NCBI RefSeq assembly: GCF_024298965.1
Contig: NZ_CP085193.1
Span: forward strand, 1,550,001 to 1,614,000
DNA: 64,000 nucleotides
Source of the DNA: Streptomyces rapamycinicus NRRL 5491
GTDB taxonomy: Bacteria; Actinomycetota; Actinomycetes; Streptomycetales; Streptomycetaceae
Direction: 5' to 3'
The notes below the pieces were generated by a model. The model had not been told where the DNA came from. It ran no database searches and was given only the letters and a program-made list of their open reading frames with translations. Shown here piece after piece: positions 56,901 through 64,000 of this stretch. The position numbers were made by a program, and so were the translations under genes. Positions within the stretch are counted from its first letter, which is position 1, and every line of letters begins with the position of its first letter.

Positions 56901-59900
56901 GCGATGCCGTGCAGGGAGGCGTCGAGCAGCGCCGGGTGGATCCCGTACCCGGCGGCGGCCGGCCGCTGCTCCTGGGCCAGCCGCACCTCGGCGAACACCT
57001 CGTCGCCGCGCAGCCAGGCCGCGCGCAGCCCCTGGAACGCCGGGCCGTAGCCGAAGCCGCCCGCCGCGTACCGCTCGTACATGTCGCCGACGTCGAGTTC
57101 GGTGGCGTCCGCCGGAGGCCACGCGGTCAGCTCGGCGGGGGCGCCCGGTGTGGCGGTGGCGAGCGCGCCGGTGGCGTGCGGGGTCCACGGCTCGCCGAAC
57201 CCGGCGCCCTCGGGGCGGGAGTGGACGTTCAGCGGGCGCCGTCCGCTCTCGTCGGGTTCGCCGACCGTCACCCGGAGGGTGAGCGCGCCGCGCGCGGGGA
57301 GGATCAGCGGCGCCTGGAGGGTCAGCTCCTCGACCTGGTCGCAGCCGACCTGGTCACCGGCCTGGATGGCGAGCTCGAGGAAGGCGGTGCCGGGGAAGAG
57401 GACCGTGCCGGAGACGGCGTGGTCGGCCAGCCAGGGCTGGGCGGCCAGGGACAGCCGCCCGGTGAGCACCAGGCCGTCGCTGTCGGCGAGTTCCACGGCG
57501 GCGCCCAGCAGCGGATGCCCGGCCGGGCCAAGACCCGCCGAGGTGACATCGCCCGCCCGATCCGAGCCGTCCAGCCAGTAGCGCTGCCGCTGGAAGGCGT
57601 ACGTGGGCAGCTCGACCCGGCGGGCGCCACGGCCCGCGAACACCTGCTCCCAGTCCACCGCGCCACCGTGGGCGTGCACCCGGCCCACCCCGGCCAGCAG
57701 CGACTCGGCCTCGCCACGGTCCTTGCGCAGCAGCGGGACGAACGCGGCGGCGTCGGGATCGGCGACGCACTCCTGCCCCATCACGGACAGCACACCGGAC
57801 GGGCCGACCTCGACATAGCGGGTCACGCCCTGGTCCTCCAGGAACCGCACCCCGTCCCGGAACCGCACCGGCCGCCGCACATGGCGCACCCAGTACTCGG
57901 GCGAGCTCAGCTCCTCGGCGACCGCCTCGCCGGTCACATTGGACACCACCGCGATCCGGGGGGTGGCGTAGGTCAGCTCACCGGCGACCTTGGCGAACTC
58001 CTCCAGCATGGGGTCCATCAGCGGCGAGTGGGCGGCGACGCCGACCCGCAGCCGCTTGCTCTTGCCGCCGACCGCGTCCGCGATCCGCAGGACGGCCTTC
58101 TCCTCACCGGAGATCACCGTGGCGGCCGGGCCGTTGACCGCGCCCAGGGACACCTGGTCCTCCTCGCCCGCCAGATGGGGCAGCACCTCGGCCTCGGCGG
58201 TCCGCAGCGAGACCATCGCGCCTCCGGCGGGCAGCGCGTCCATCAGCCGGCCCCGGGCCGCGACCAGCGCACACGCGTCCTCCAGCGAGAACACGCCCGC
58301 CACATGGGCGGCCGCCAGTTCGCCCACCGAGTGGCCGACCAGGAAGTCCGCGGTCACGCCCCAGGACTCCAGCAGCCGGTACAGCGCCACCTCGACGGCG
58401 AAGAGACCGGTCTGGGTGTAGAGGGTCCGGTCGAGCAGTTCGGCGTCCTCGCCGAAGACCACGTCGCGCACCGCGTGCCCGACATGGCCGTCCAGGTGGC
58501 GGTCGAGCTCGGCGCAGACGGCGTCGAAAGCGGCGGCGAAGACCGGGAAGGCGGTGTGCAGGGCGCGTCCCATGCCGAGCCGCTGTGCGCCCTGCCCGGT
58601 GAACAGGAACGCCGTCTTGCCCGCACCGGCCACCGCCCCGGGGGTGACGCCGGAGGCCAACTGGTCGAGTTCGCCCAGCAGTTCGGTACGGTTCGATCCC
58701 ACGACCACGGCGCGGTGGGCGAAGGCGGAGCGGGTGAGCGCCAACGAGTAGCCGATGTCCGCGGCGGACGGCCCGGACGCGCCCGCCACGTAGGACCGCA
58801 GCCGCGCGGCCTGGGCCCGCAGGGCCTCCTCGGTCCGCCCCGACAGCGGCCACGGCACCAGGTCGGACGACACGGCGGCGGGGGCGGCGGCGGGCGCGGT
58901 GTCCGTGGGTGTCTCGTCAGCGGGTGTTTCGTCGGCGGATATTTCGTCCGCGGCCTCCTCGGCGGGGGCCTGTTCCAGGATCACATGGGCGTTGGTGCCG
59001 CTGAATCCGAAGGCGGACACGGCGGCGCGGCGCGGCCGTTCTGCCTCCGGCTCGGGCCATGGCCGGGCCTCGGCCAGCAGCCGTACCGCGCCCGACTCCC
59101 ACTCCACGTTGGGCGTCGGCTCCTCGGCGTGCAGGGTCTTGGGCAGCACGCCGTGGCGCAGCGCCAGCACCGTCTTGATGACCCCGCCGACGCCCGCGGC
59201 GGCCTGGGTGTGGCCGATGTTGGACTTCAGCGAGCCGAGCCACAGCGGCCGGTCCTCGGGGCGGTTCCGGCCGTAGGTGGCGAGCAGCGCGCCCGCCTCG
59301 ATGGGGTCGCCGAGCGGAGTGCCGGTGCCATGTGCCTCGACCGCGTCCACATCGGCCGGGGTCAGCCCGGCGTCGGCCAGCGCCTGCCGGATGACGCGCT
59401 GCTGGGAGGGGCCGTTGGGGGCGGTGAGCCCGCTGCTGGCGCCATCCTGGTTGGTGGCGGAGCCCGTGACGACGGCGAGCACCTGGTGGCCGTTGCGCCG
59501 CGCGTCCGACAGCCGCTCCACGAGCAGCATGCCCACGCCCTCGCCCCAGCCGGTGCCGTCGGCGGACGCGGCGAACGCCTTGCAGCGGCCGTCGGAGGCG
59601 AGCCCGCGCTGGCGGCTGAAGTCCACGAAGGCCACCGGTGTGGACATCACCATCGACCCGCCGACCAGGGCCAGGGAGCACTCCTGCCGGCGCAGCGCCT
59701 GCGCGGCGAGGTGCAGGGCCACCAGCGAGGACGAGCAGGCGGTGTCCACGGTGACCGCGGGTCCTTCGAGACCGAAGGTGTAGGCGATACGGCCGGAGGC
59801 GATGCTGCCGGAGCCACCGCTGCCGACGTACCCCTCGACATCGTCGGGCACCTGGCGCAGCCGGGTCGCGTAGTCCTGGTACATCACGCCCGCGAAGACG

Positions 59901-60349
59901 CCGGTGCGGCTGCCGCGGAGCGTGGCCGGGTCGACCCCCGCGCGCTCCATGGCCTCCCACGCGGTCTCCAGCAGCAGCCGCTGCTGCGGGTCCATGGCGA
60001 GGGCCTCGCGCGGGGAGATGCCGAAGAACGCGGGGTCGAAGTGGTCGGCGTCGGTGACGAAGCCGCCTTCGCGCGCGTAGCTCGTCCCCGGCTTGTCCGG
60101 GTCCGGGTCGTACAGGGCCTCCAGGTCCCAGCCCCGGTCGGCGGGGAACCCGGTGACCGCGTCACGGCCGTTCGCCACCAGTTCCCACAGGTCCTCCGGC
60201 GAGGCCACGCCACCGGGGTAGCGGCAGGCCATCCCGACGATGGCGATGGGCTCGTGGTCCTTTGCCTCGGCCTCCTGGAGGCGCTGGCGAGTGCGGTGCA
60301 GATCCGTGGTCACTCGCTTGAGGTAGTCGCGGAGCTTTGCCTCGCTCAC
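53999..60349 (-). CDS. Type I PKS, terminal module: KS-AT-DH-KR-ACP-TE
   Basis: This 2116-aa protein begins with an N-terminal docking helix (residues 1-30). Domains: KS (about 34-455; Cys205 in [35 protein letters not shown]), AT (about 560-880; Ser674 in [10 protein letters not shown], with VAAHS at 771-775 where malonyl ATs have HAFHS), and DH (about 930-1210; His977 in [19 protein letters not shown]). Then KR (about 1380-1660; LDD motif, Tyr1584, B-type), ACP (Ser1754 in GFDSLTAVE) and TE (about 1830-2095; Ser1947 in GSSAGG, LVDTYVP, GNHFTM). No ER. It should make an alpha,beta-unsaturated thioester and release or cyclise the chain. GTG start. Confidence 0.95.
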   Translation of the reverse strand: MSEAKLRDYLKRVTTDLHRTRQRLQEAEAKDHEPIAIVGMACRYPGGVASPEDLWELVANGRDAVTGFPADRGWDLEALYDPDPDKPGTSYAREGGFVTDADHFDPAFFGISPREALAMDPQQRLLLETAWEAMERAGVDPATLRGSRTGVFAGVMYQDYATRLRQVPDDVEGYVGSGGSGSIASGRIAYTFGLEGPAVTVDTACSSSLVALHLAAQALRRQECSLALVGGSMVMSTPVAFVDFSRQRGLASDGRCKAFAASADGTGWGEGVGMLLVERLSDARRNGHQVLAVVTGSATNQDGASSGLTAPNGPSQQRVIRQALADAGLTPADVDAVEAHGTGTPLGDPIEAGALLATYGRNRPEDRPLWLGSLKSNIGHTQAAAGVGGVIKTVLALRHGVLPKTLHAEEPTPNVEWESGAVRLLAEARPWPEPEAERPRRAAVSAFGFSGTNAHVILEQAPAEEAADEISADETPADETPTDTAPAAAPAAVSSDLVPWPLSGRTEEALRAQAARLRSYVAGASGPSAADIGYSLALTRSAFAHRAVVVGSNRTELLGELDQLASGVTPGAVAGAGKTAFLFTGQGAQRLGMGRALHTAFPVFAAAFDAVCAELDRHLDGHVGHAVRDVVFGEDAELLDRTLYTQTGLFAVEVALYRLLESWGVTADFLVGHSVGELAAAHVAGVFSLEDACALVAARGRLMDALPAGGAMVSLRTAEAEVLPHLAGEEDQVSLGAVNGPAATVISGEEKAVLRIADAVGGKSKRLRVGVAAHSPLMDPMLEEFAKVAGELTYATPRIAVVSNVTGEAVAEELSSPEYWVRHVRRPVRFRDGVRFLEDQGVTRYVEVGPSGVLSVMGQECVADPDAAAFVPLLRKDRGEAESLLAGVGRVHAHGGAVDWEQVFAGRGARRVELPTYAFQRQRYWLDGSDRAGDVTSAGLGPAGHPLLGAAVELADSDGLVLTGRLSLAAQPWLADHAVSGTVLFPGTAFLELAIQAGDQVGCDQVEELTLQAPLILPARGALTLRVTVGEPDESGRRPLNVHSRPEGAGFGEPWTPHATGALATATPGAPAELTAWPPADATELDVGDMYERYAAGGFGYGPAFQGLRAAWLRGDEVFAEVRLAQEQRPAAAGYGIHPALLDASLHGIALGTLFAGEDPGTAQGRLPFSWTGVSLHAAGADEVRVRISPAGEDTVALAVADPTGRPVATVEGLLLRKMTGDQLSGARAASSESLFQLDWPALTGAGRPAPLTRAALVGDDGLDVTESLFAAGVHLESYVDLESLGAAVDAGTAAPAAVLVSCAAGPGAPADAVRDSLRTALELAQNWSADERFADSRLVFVTRGAVATEPGAEVADLPGAAVWGLVRSAQSENPDRFTLVDLDEHEESVRALPAVLPSGEPQLALRAGQAHTPRLARAQGATGTTGATRALDPEGTVLITGATGTLGGLLARHLVTRHGVRHLLLTSRRGPAAEGAGRLREELTELGATVTVAACDTADRDAVAALVAQVPAGHPLTGVFHTAGVLDDGVISSLTPERMDTVLRPKVDAALHLHEATRELDLAAFVLFSSAAGVLGGAGQGNYAAANGFLDAFAQARRAQGLPAHSLAWGLWAQAGAMTATADTAGAARSGVAALSSEQGMELLDTALALDTPLLIPMRIDLAALRAGAGSGSVPLLLRGLVRTPARRAGATTRGGSPGGGSALRERLAALPEAEQDAVLVELVCAQVATVLGHPDPSAIGPAHEFVDSGFDSLTAVELRNRLNAATGLRLPATLAFDHETPTDLAARLRSELAAARQPDPSEQTPAGAAPAAAGESTTLSTLYTEAFETGKWKEIFDLLHATAALRPRFSATSELAKLPMPVRLSKGPAEQHMFCFSSCLAVAGIHQYARFAASLRGRRDVSALALPGFGRGEPLPETADAVVAAQAEAVAKAADGQPVVLLGSSAGGWFAHAAAGHLERMGIRPTAVVLVDTYVPKSSILNQFGLSLMDGMTEREGVFVTMDDARLSAMGWYLNLFGGWDPEPIETPTLLVRALEPLSTGSLKLEELPDWRSFWELPHDIVDVRGNHFTMMEDHSLPTAQAIEDWLERLPATASDPSPYKPVHPASGALPASE

Positions 60350-60387
60350 CGTTTACCGCCCATCTCTGTGAATTCCAACTCCGTGTA

Positions 60388-63300
60388 CTACAGGCCGAGT
60401 TCGTTCTCGATGAAGTCGAAGATCTCGTCGTCCGAGGCGGCGTCGATGCGGCCGGCGACCGCGTCCTCCGCGTCCTCCGGGCCCTGGCCGAGCCGTTCCA
60501 GCAGGTCCTGCAGACGCGAGGCGAGCGTGGTGCGCGCCTCGTCGTCGGCGGCGACCTCGGCCAGGTTGCTTTCCAGGGCGTCGAGTTCCGGGAAGGTCAT
60601 CGACGCGGCGGTGAATGCCTCCGGGGCGATCTCCGCTTCCAGGTACGCGGCGATCGCCGTGGAGGTGGGGTAGTCGAAGAGCAGGGTCACCGGCAGGCGC
60701 CGGCCGGTGGCCTTGCCGAGCTGGTTGCGGAGTTCGACCGCGGTGAGCGAGTCGAAGCCGAGGTCCAGCAGTCCGCGCTCCGCCTCGACGGCCGCCACCG
60801 ACTCGAAGCCCAGCACCCCGGCCACGGTGGTGCGGACCAGGTCCAGCAGGAACCGGCCACGCTCGGCGTCCGGCAGGCTCGTCAGATGCTGCTTGAGCCC
60901 CTCGGGCCGCGCGGGCGCGGCCCCGGCTCCGGCGGCCGTCCGCCGGGCGGGCCTGGTGGCGGGCGCGGCCCTCACCAGCCCGCGCAGCAGCGCCGGTACG
61001 TCACCGGGCCGTGCCCCGAGCCCCGCGGCGTCCAGCCGCATCGGCAGCACGACGGCGGTGTCCACGGCGCGTGCGGCGTCGAACAGCCCGGCGCCGTCCT
61101 CGGAGGAGAACGGGACGATGCCACCGCGCGCCAGCCGGTTCAGATCGGCGCCCGCCAGCTTGCCGGTCATCTCGCTGCGCTGGGCCCACAGCCCCCACGC
61201 GTGTGACTGGACGGGCCGGCCCTGGGCGCGGCAGTGCTGGGCGAAGGCGTCGAGGAAGGCGTTGGCCGCCGCGTAGTTGCCCTGGCCCATTCCGCCGAAG
61301 GTGCCGGCGATGGAGGAGAACAGGACGAGCGCGGACAGGTCCAGATCGCGGGTCAGCTCGTGCAGAGTGAGCGCGGCGTCGACCTTGGGCCGCAGCACCG
61401 TGTCCAGCCGCTCGGGGGTGAGCGAGGAGACCACACCGTCGTCCAGGACGCCCGCCGTGTGCACGACGGCCGTCAGCGGATGTGCGGCGGGGACGGTGGC
61501 CAGCAGCGCCGCCAGCGCCTCCCGGTCGGCCACATCGCAGGCGGCGAGGGTGACCCCGGCGCCCAACTCCGCCAGCTCCGCACGGAGTGCGGCCACGCCC
61601 TCGGCGTCCGGGCCACGGCGGCTCGTGAGCAGCAGATGCCGCACTCCGCCCTCGGCCACCAGATGGCGGGCGATGACCCCGCCGATGGTGCCGGTGGCCC
61701 CGGTGACCAGCACCGTGCCCTCGGGGTCCCAGGCGGGCGGGGCGGTGTCGGGGACGGGGGTGGTGGTGAGCCTGGCCACCGCGATGTCGCCCTGGCGCAC
61801 GGCGAGTTGTGGCTCGTCCAGGGCGAGCGCGGCCGGCAGGGCGAGCGCCGACTCCTCGTGCTCGTCGAGGTCGACGAGCACGAACCGGCCGGGGTTCTCC
61901 GACTGCGCGGAGCGCACCAGGCCCCAGACGGCGGCGTGCGCCAGATCGGGCACGTCCGCGCCGGGCGTGGCGGCCACCGCGCCCCGGGTGATGAACACCA
62001 GGCGGGAGGCGGCGAACCGCTCCTCGGTCAGCCAGGCCCGGAGCAGCGCCAGCGCCCGGTGGGTCGCGGCCCGAACGGCGTCGGCCACGCCCTGGGGGTC
62101 CGGTGCGCAGGGCACCAGTACGGTGGCGGGCACGGCGGCCGGGTCGGCGGGCAGCGCCTCCAGGTTCGGGTATGTGCGCACATCGAGTCCGACCAGCTTG
62201 AAGTCGTCGTCGCCGAGCAGGACCCAGTGCCCGGAGGGTTGTTCGGGCGTGGTGGCGGAGGTGTCGGCGGCCACCCAGTCGAGCCGGTAGAGCGAGTCAC
62301 CGCCGGTGGCGGCGTCGCCGAGCCGTTCGGGCCGCTTGCGCAGCACCAGCGATTCGACGGTGGCCACCGGCCGCCCGATGGTGTCCGCCACGGTCAGGGC
62401 CACCGTGTCGGTGCCGCTCGGCGTGAGCCGCACCCGTATCTCACCGGCCCCGGAGGCGTGCAGTGTCACCCCGGTCCAGGAGAACGGCAACCGGCCCTCG
62501 TCCGCCTTGAGCATCGGGCCGAGCGCGATGGTGTGCAGCGCGGCGTCCAGCAGGGCGGGGTGCAGTCCGTAGCCGGTGGCGGCGGACTGCTGCTCCTGCG
62601 CCAGCCGTACCTCGGCGAACACCTCGTCGCCGCGCAGCCAGGCCGCGCGCAGCCCCTGGAACGCCGGGCCGTAGCCGAAGCCGCCCGCGGCGAACCGCTC
62701 GTACAGGTCCTCGACCTCGATCGGCTCGGCGCCCGGCGGCGGCCACGTCCCGCCCAGGTCGTACGAACCCTCGGCGGCACCGTCCGCCAGCACACCCGTG
62801 GCGTGCCGGGTCCACGGCGGCTCACGGTCCGCGTCCTCGGGGCGGGAGTAGACGTTCAGGGCGCGCCGGCCGTCTTCCTCGGGCGGGTCCACCACCAGTT
62901 GCAGGGTGACGGCGCCACGCTCGGGCAGGATGAGCGGCGCCTGAAGGGTCAGCTCGTCGACCCGGCCGCAGCCCACCCGGTCCCCGGCCTGGACCGCGAG
63001 TTCCAGGAACGCGGTGCCGGGGAAGAGGACCACACCGGAGACCGCGTGGTCGGCCAGCCAGGGCTGGCCGCGCGTGGACAGCCGCCCGGTGAGCACCAGG
63101 CCGTCGCTGTCGGCGAGTTCGACGGCCGCGCCCAGCAGGGGGTGCCCGCCGGCGCCGAGACCGGCCGAGGCCACATCGCCCACGGTGGCGGGCGCGTCCA
63201 GCCAGTAGCGCTGCCGCTGGAAGGCGTACGTGGGCAGCGCCACCCGGCGGGCGCCACGGCCCGCGAACACCTGCTCCCAGTCCACCGCGCCACCGTGGGC

Positions 63301-64000
63301 GTGCACCCGGCCCACCCCGGCCAGCAGCGACTCGGCCTCGCCGCGGTCCTTGCGCAGCAGGGGGACGAACGCGGCCGCGGTGTCGGCGTCGGTCTCGGTG
63401 TCGGCCTCGGCCAGGCACTCCTGGCCCATGGCGGAGAGCACGCCCGCGGGGCCGAGCTCGACGAAGCGGGTCACATTTCGCTCGGCGAGGAAGCGGATGC
63501 CGTCCCCGAAGCGCACCGCCCGGCGGACGTGGCGCACCCAGTACTCCGGCGTGCACAGCTCCTCGCCCGCCGCCTCACCGGTGACGTTGGAGACCACCGC
63601 GATGCGCGGCGCGGAGTAGCCGATCCCGGCGGCCACCGTGGCGAACTCGGCGAGCATCGCGTCCATCAGCGGCGAGTGGAAGGCGTGGGAGACGGTGAGC
63701 CGCTTGCTCTTGGCCCCGGTCGCTTCCGCGATCCGCAGGACGGTGCCCTCGTCACCGGAGATGACGGTCGCCCGCGGCCCGTTGACCGCCGCCACGCTCA
63801 CCCGGTCCTCGTGGCCTTCGAGATGCGGCAGCACCTCGGCCTCGGCCGCCTGGAGCGACACCATCGCACCGCCCTCCGGCAGCGCCTGCATCAGCCGGCC
63901 CCGGGCCGCCACCAGCGCACAGGCGTCCTCCAGCGAGAACACCCCGGCCACATGGGCGGCCGCCAGCTCGCCCACCGAGTGGCCGACCAGGAAGTCCGGT
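60388..64000 (-). CDS. Type I PKS, end of the penultimate module: AT-DH-KR-ACP plus docking domain (runs off the right edge)
   Basis: The frame is open to base 64000, so the N-terminal KS part lies outside. Visible domains: AT, cut near [10 protein letters not shown] at the edge, with [12 protein letters not shown] (malonyl-type); DH with [11 protein letters not shown] and [10 protein letters not shown] with [12 protein letters not shown] and [11 protein letters not shown] (B-type); and ACP with [14 protein letters not shown]. The C-terminus carries helices and the acidic end [14 protein letters not shown], a docking domain that fits the N-terminal helix of the next PKS. No ER. It should add a malonyl unit and leave a double bond, which becomes the gamma,delta position after the last module. 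Confidence 0.95.
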   Translation of the reverse strand, partial: PDFLVGHSVGELAAAHVAGVFSLEDACALVAARGRLMQALPEGGAMVSLQAAEAEVLPHLEGHEDRVSVAAVNGPRATVISGDEGTVLRIAEATGAKSKRLTVSHAFHSPLMDAMLAEFATVAAGIGYSAPRIAVVSNVTGEAAGEELCTPEYWVRHVRRAVRFGDGIRFLAERNVTRFVELGPAGVLSAMGQECLAEADTETDADTAAAFVPLLRKDRGEAESLLAGVGRVHAHGGAVDWEQVFAGRGARRVALPTYAFQRQRYWLDAPATVGDVASAGLGAGGHPLLGAAVELADSDGLVLTGRLSTRGQPWLADHAVSGVVLFPGTAFLELAVQAGDRVGCGRVDELTLQAPLILPERGAVTLQLVVDPPEEDGRRALNVYSRPEDADREPPWTRHATGVLADGAAEGSYDLGGTWPPPGAEPIEVEDLYERFAAGGFGYGPAFQGLRAAWLRGDEVFAEVRLAQEQQSAATGYGLHPALLDAALHTIALGPMLKADEGRLPFSWTGVTLHASGAGEIRVRLTPSGTDTVALTVADTIGRPVATVESLVLRKRPERLGDAATGGDSLYRLDWVAADTSATTPEQPSGHWVLLGDDDFKLVGLDVRTYPNLEALPADPAAVPATVLVPCAPDPQGVADAVRAATHRALALLRAWLTEERFAASRLVFITRGAVAATPGADVPDLAHAAVWGLVRSAQSENPGRFVLVDLDEHEESALALPAALALDEPQLAVRQGDIAVARLTTTPVPDTAPPAWDPEGTVLVTGATGTIGGVIARHLVAEGGVRHLLLTSRRGPDAEGVAALRAELAELGAGVTLAACDVADREALAALLATVPAAHPLTAVVHTAGVLDDGVVSSLTPERLDTVLRPKVDAALTLHELTRDLDLSALVLFSSIAGTFGGMGQGNYAAANAFLDAFAQHCRAQGRPVQSHAWGLWAQRSEMTGKLAGADLNRLARGGIVPFSSEDGAGLFDAARAVDTAVVLPMRLDAAGLGARPGDVPALLRGLVRAAPATRPARRTAAGAGAAPARPEGLKQHLTSLPDAERGRFLLDLVRTTVAGVLGFESVAAVEAERGLLDLGFDSLTAVELRNQLGKATGRRLPVTLLFDYPTSTAIAAYLEAEIAPEAFTAASMTFPELDALESNLAEVAADDEARTTLASRLQDLLERLGQGPEDAEDAVAGRIDAASDDEIFDFIENELGL

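Noticed and set aside
54686..60673. Plus-strand frame of 1995 aa
   Set aside because: It mirrors the PKS on the opposite strand and is a GC artefact without recognisable domains.

Overview
The window is chromosomal DNA from a Streptomyces-like actinomycete. It is very GC-rich, uses many GTG starts and GTGA/ATGA stop-start overlaps, and carries typical Streptomyces families: a CseB/CseC-like two-component pair, ECF sigma factor, SpoIIE-type phosphatase, secreted calcium-type PI-PLC, dodecin and modular type I PKS. No rRNA, tRNA, CRISPR array, insertion sequence or integrase was seen.

Positions 1-18000 hold envelope, redox and regulatory genes. These are a two-component system followed by a class A PBP whose transpeptidase motifs are degraded, an orphan ctaD divergent from an ECF sigma factor with both start codons inside one long inverted repeat, a Fpg/Nei glycosylase, a PP2C phosphatase, and a leader peptide with a possible attenuator before a GST-like gene. 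Then come a LysR regulator divergent from a 57-aa zinc-ribbon gene, a Mut7-C protein, a YihY protein, and a three-gene operon joining a 16-cysteine protein, a Tat-exported protein and a MauE-like membrane protein.

Positions 16900-28900 form an acyl-CoA/steroid-type catabolic island (thiolase, TetR, acyl-CoA dehydrogenases, enoyl-CoA hydratase, LacI, PaaX, cytochrome P450). It is partly decayed: a truncated SDR and a truncated, frameshifted acyl-CoA dehydrogenase meet head to head at what looks like a deletion junction. Positions 29000-42600 carry mixed metabolic genes (metallophosphoesterase, USP, dodecin, PI-PLC, transketolase, NDH-2, flavin monooxygenase, a second Fpg/Nei protein). They also carry a rare fusion of a catalase-like and an alpha-dioxygenase-like haem domain, and a LacI pseudogene.

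Positions 42679-64000, all on the minus strand, are the terminal part of a macrolide-type PKS cluster: crotonyl-CoA carboxylase/reductase, three deoxysugar enzymes, a LuxR-type two-component system with an ABC exporter, a 3,5-epimerase, a glycosyltransferase, a type II thioesterase, a terminal KS-AT-DH-KR-ACP-TE module, and the end of the preceding AT-DH-KR-ACP module, which runs off the right edge. Two final DH/KR modules predict a 2,4-dienoyl terminus. With an L-2,6-dideoxysugar and an alkylmalonyl-CoA supply enzyme, this resembles the logic of elaiophylin (a macrodiolide with 2-deoxy-L-fucose and ethyl branches). The product assignment is inference only.
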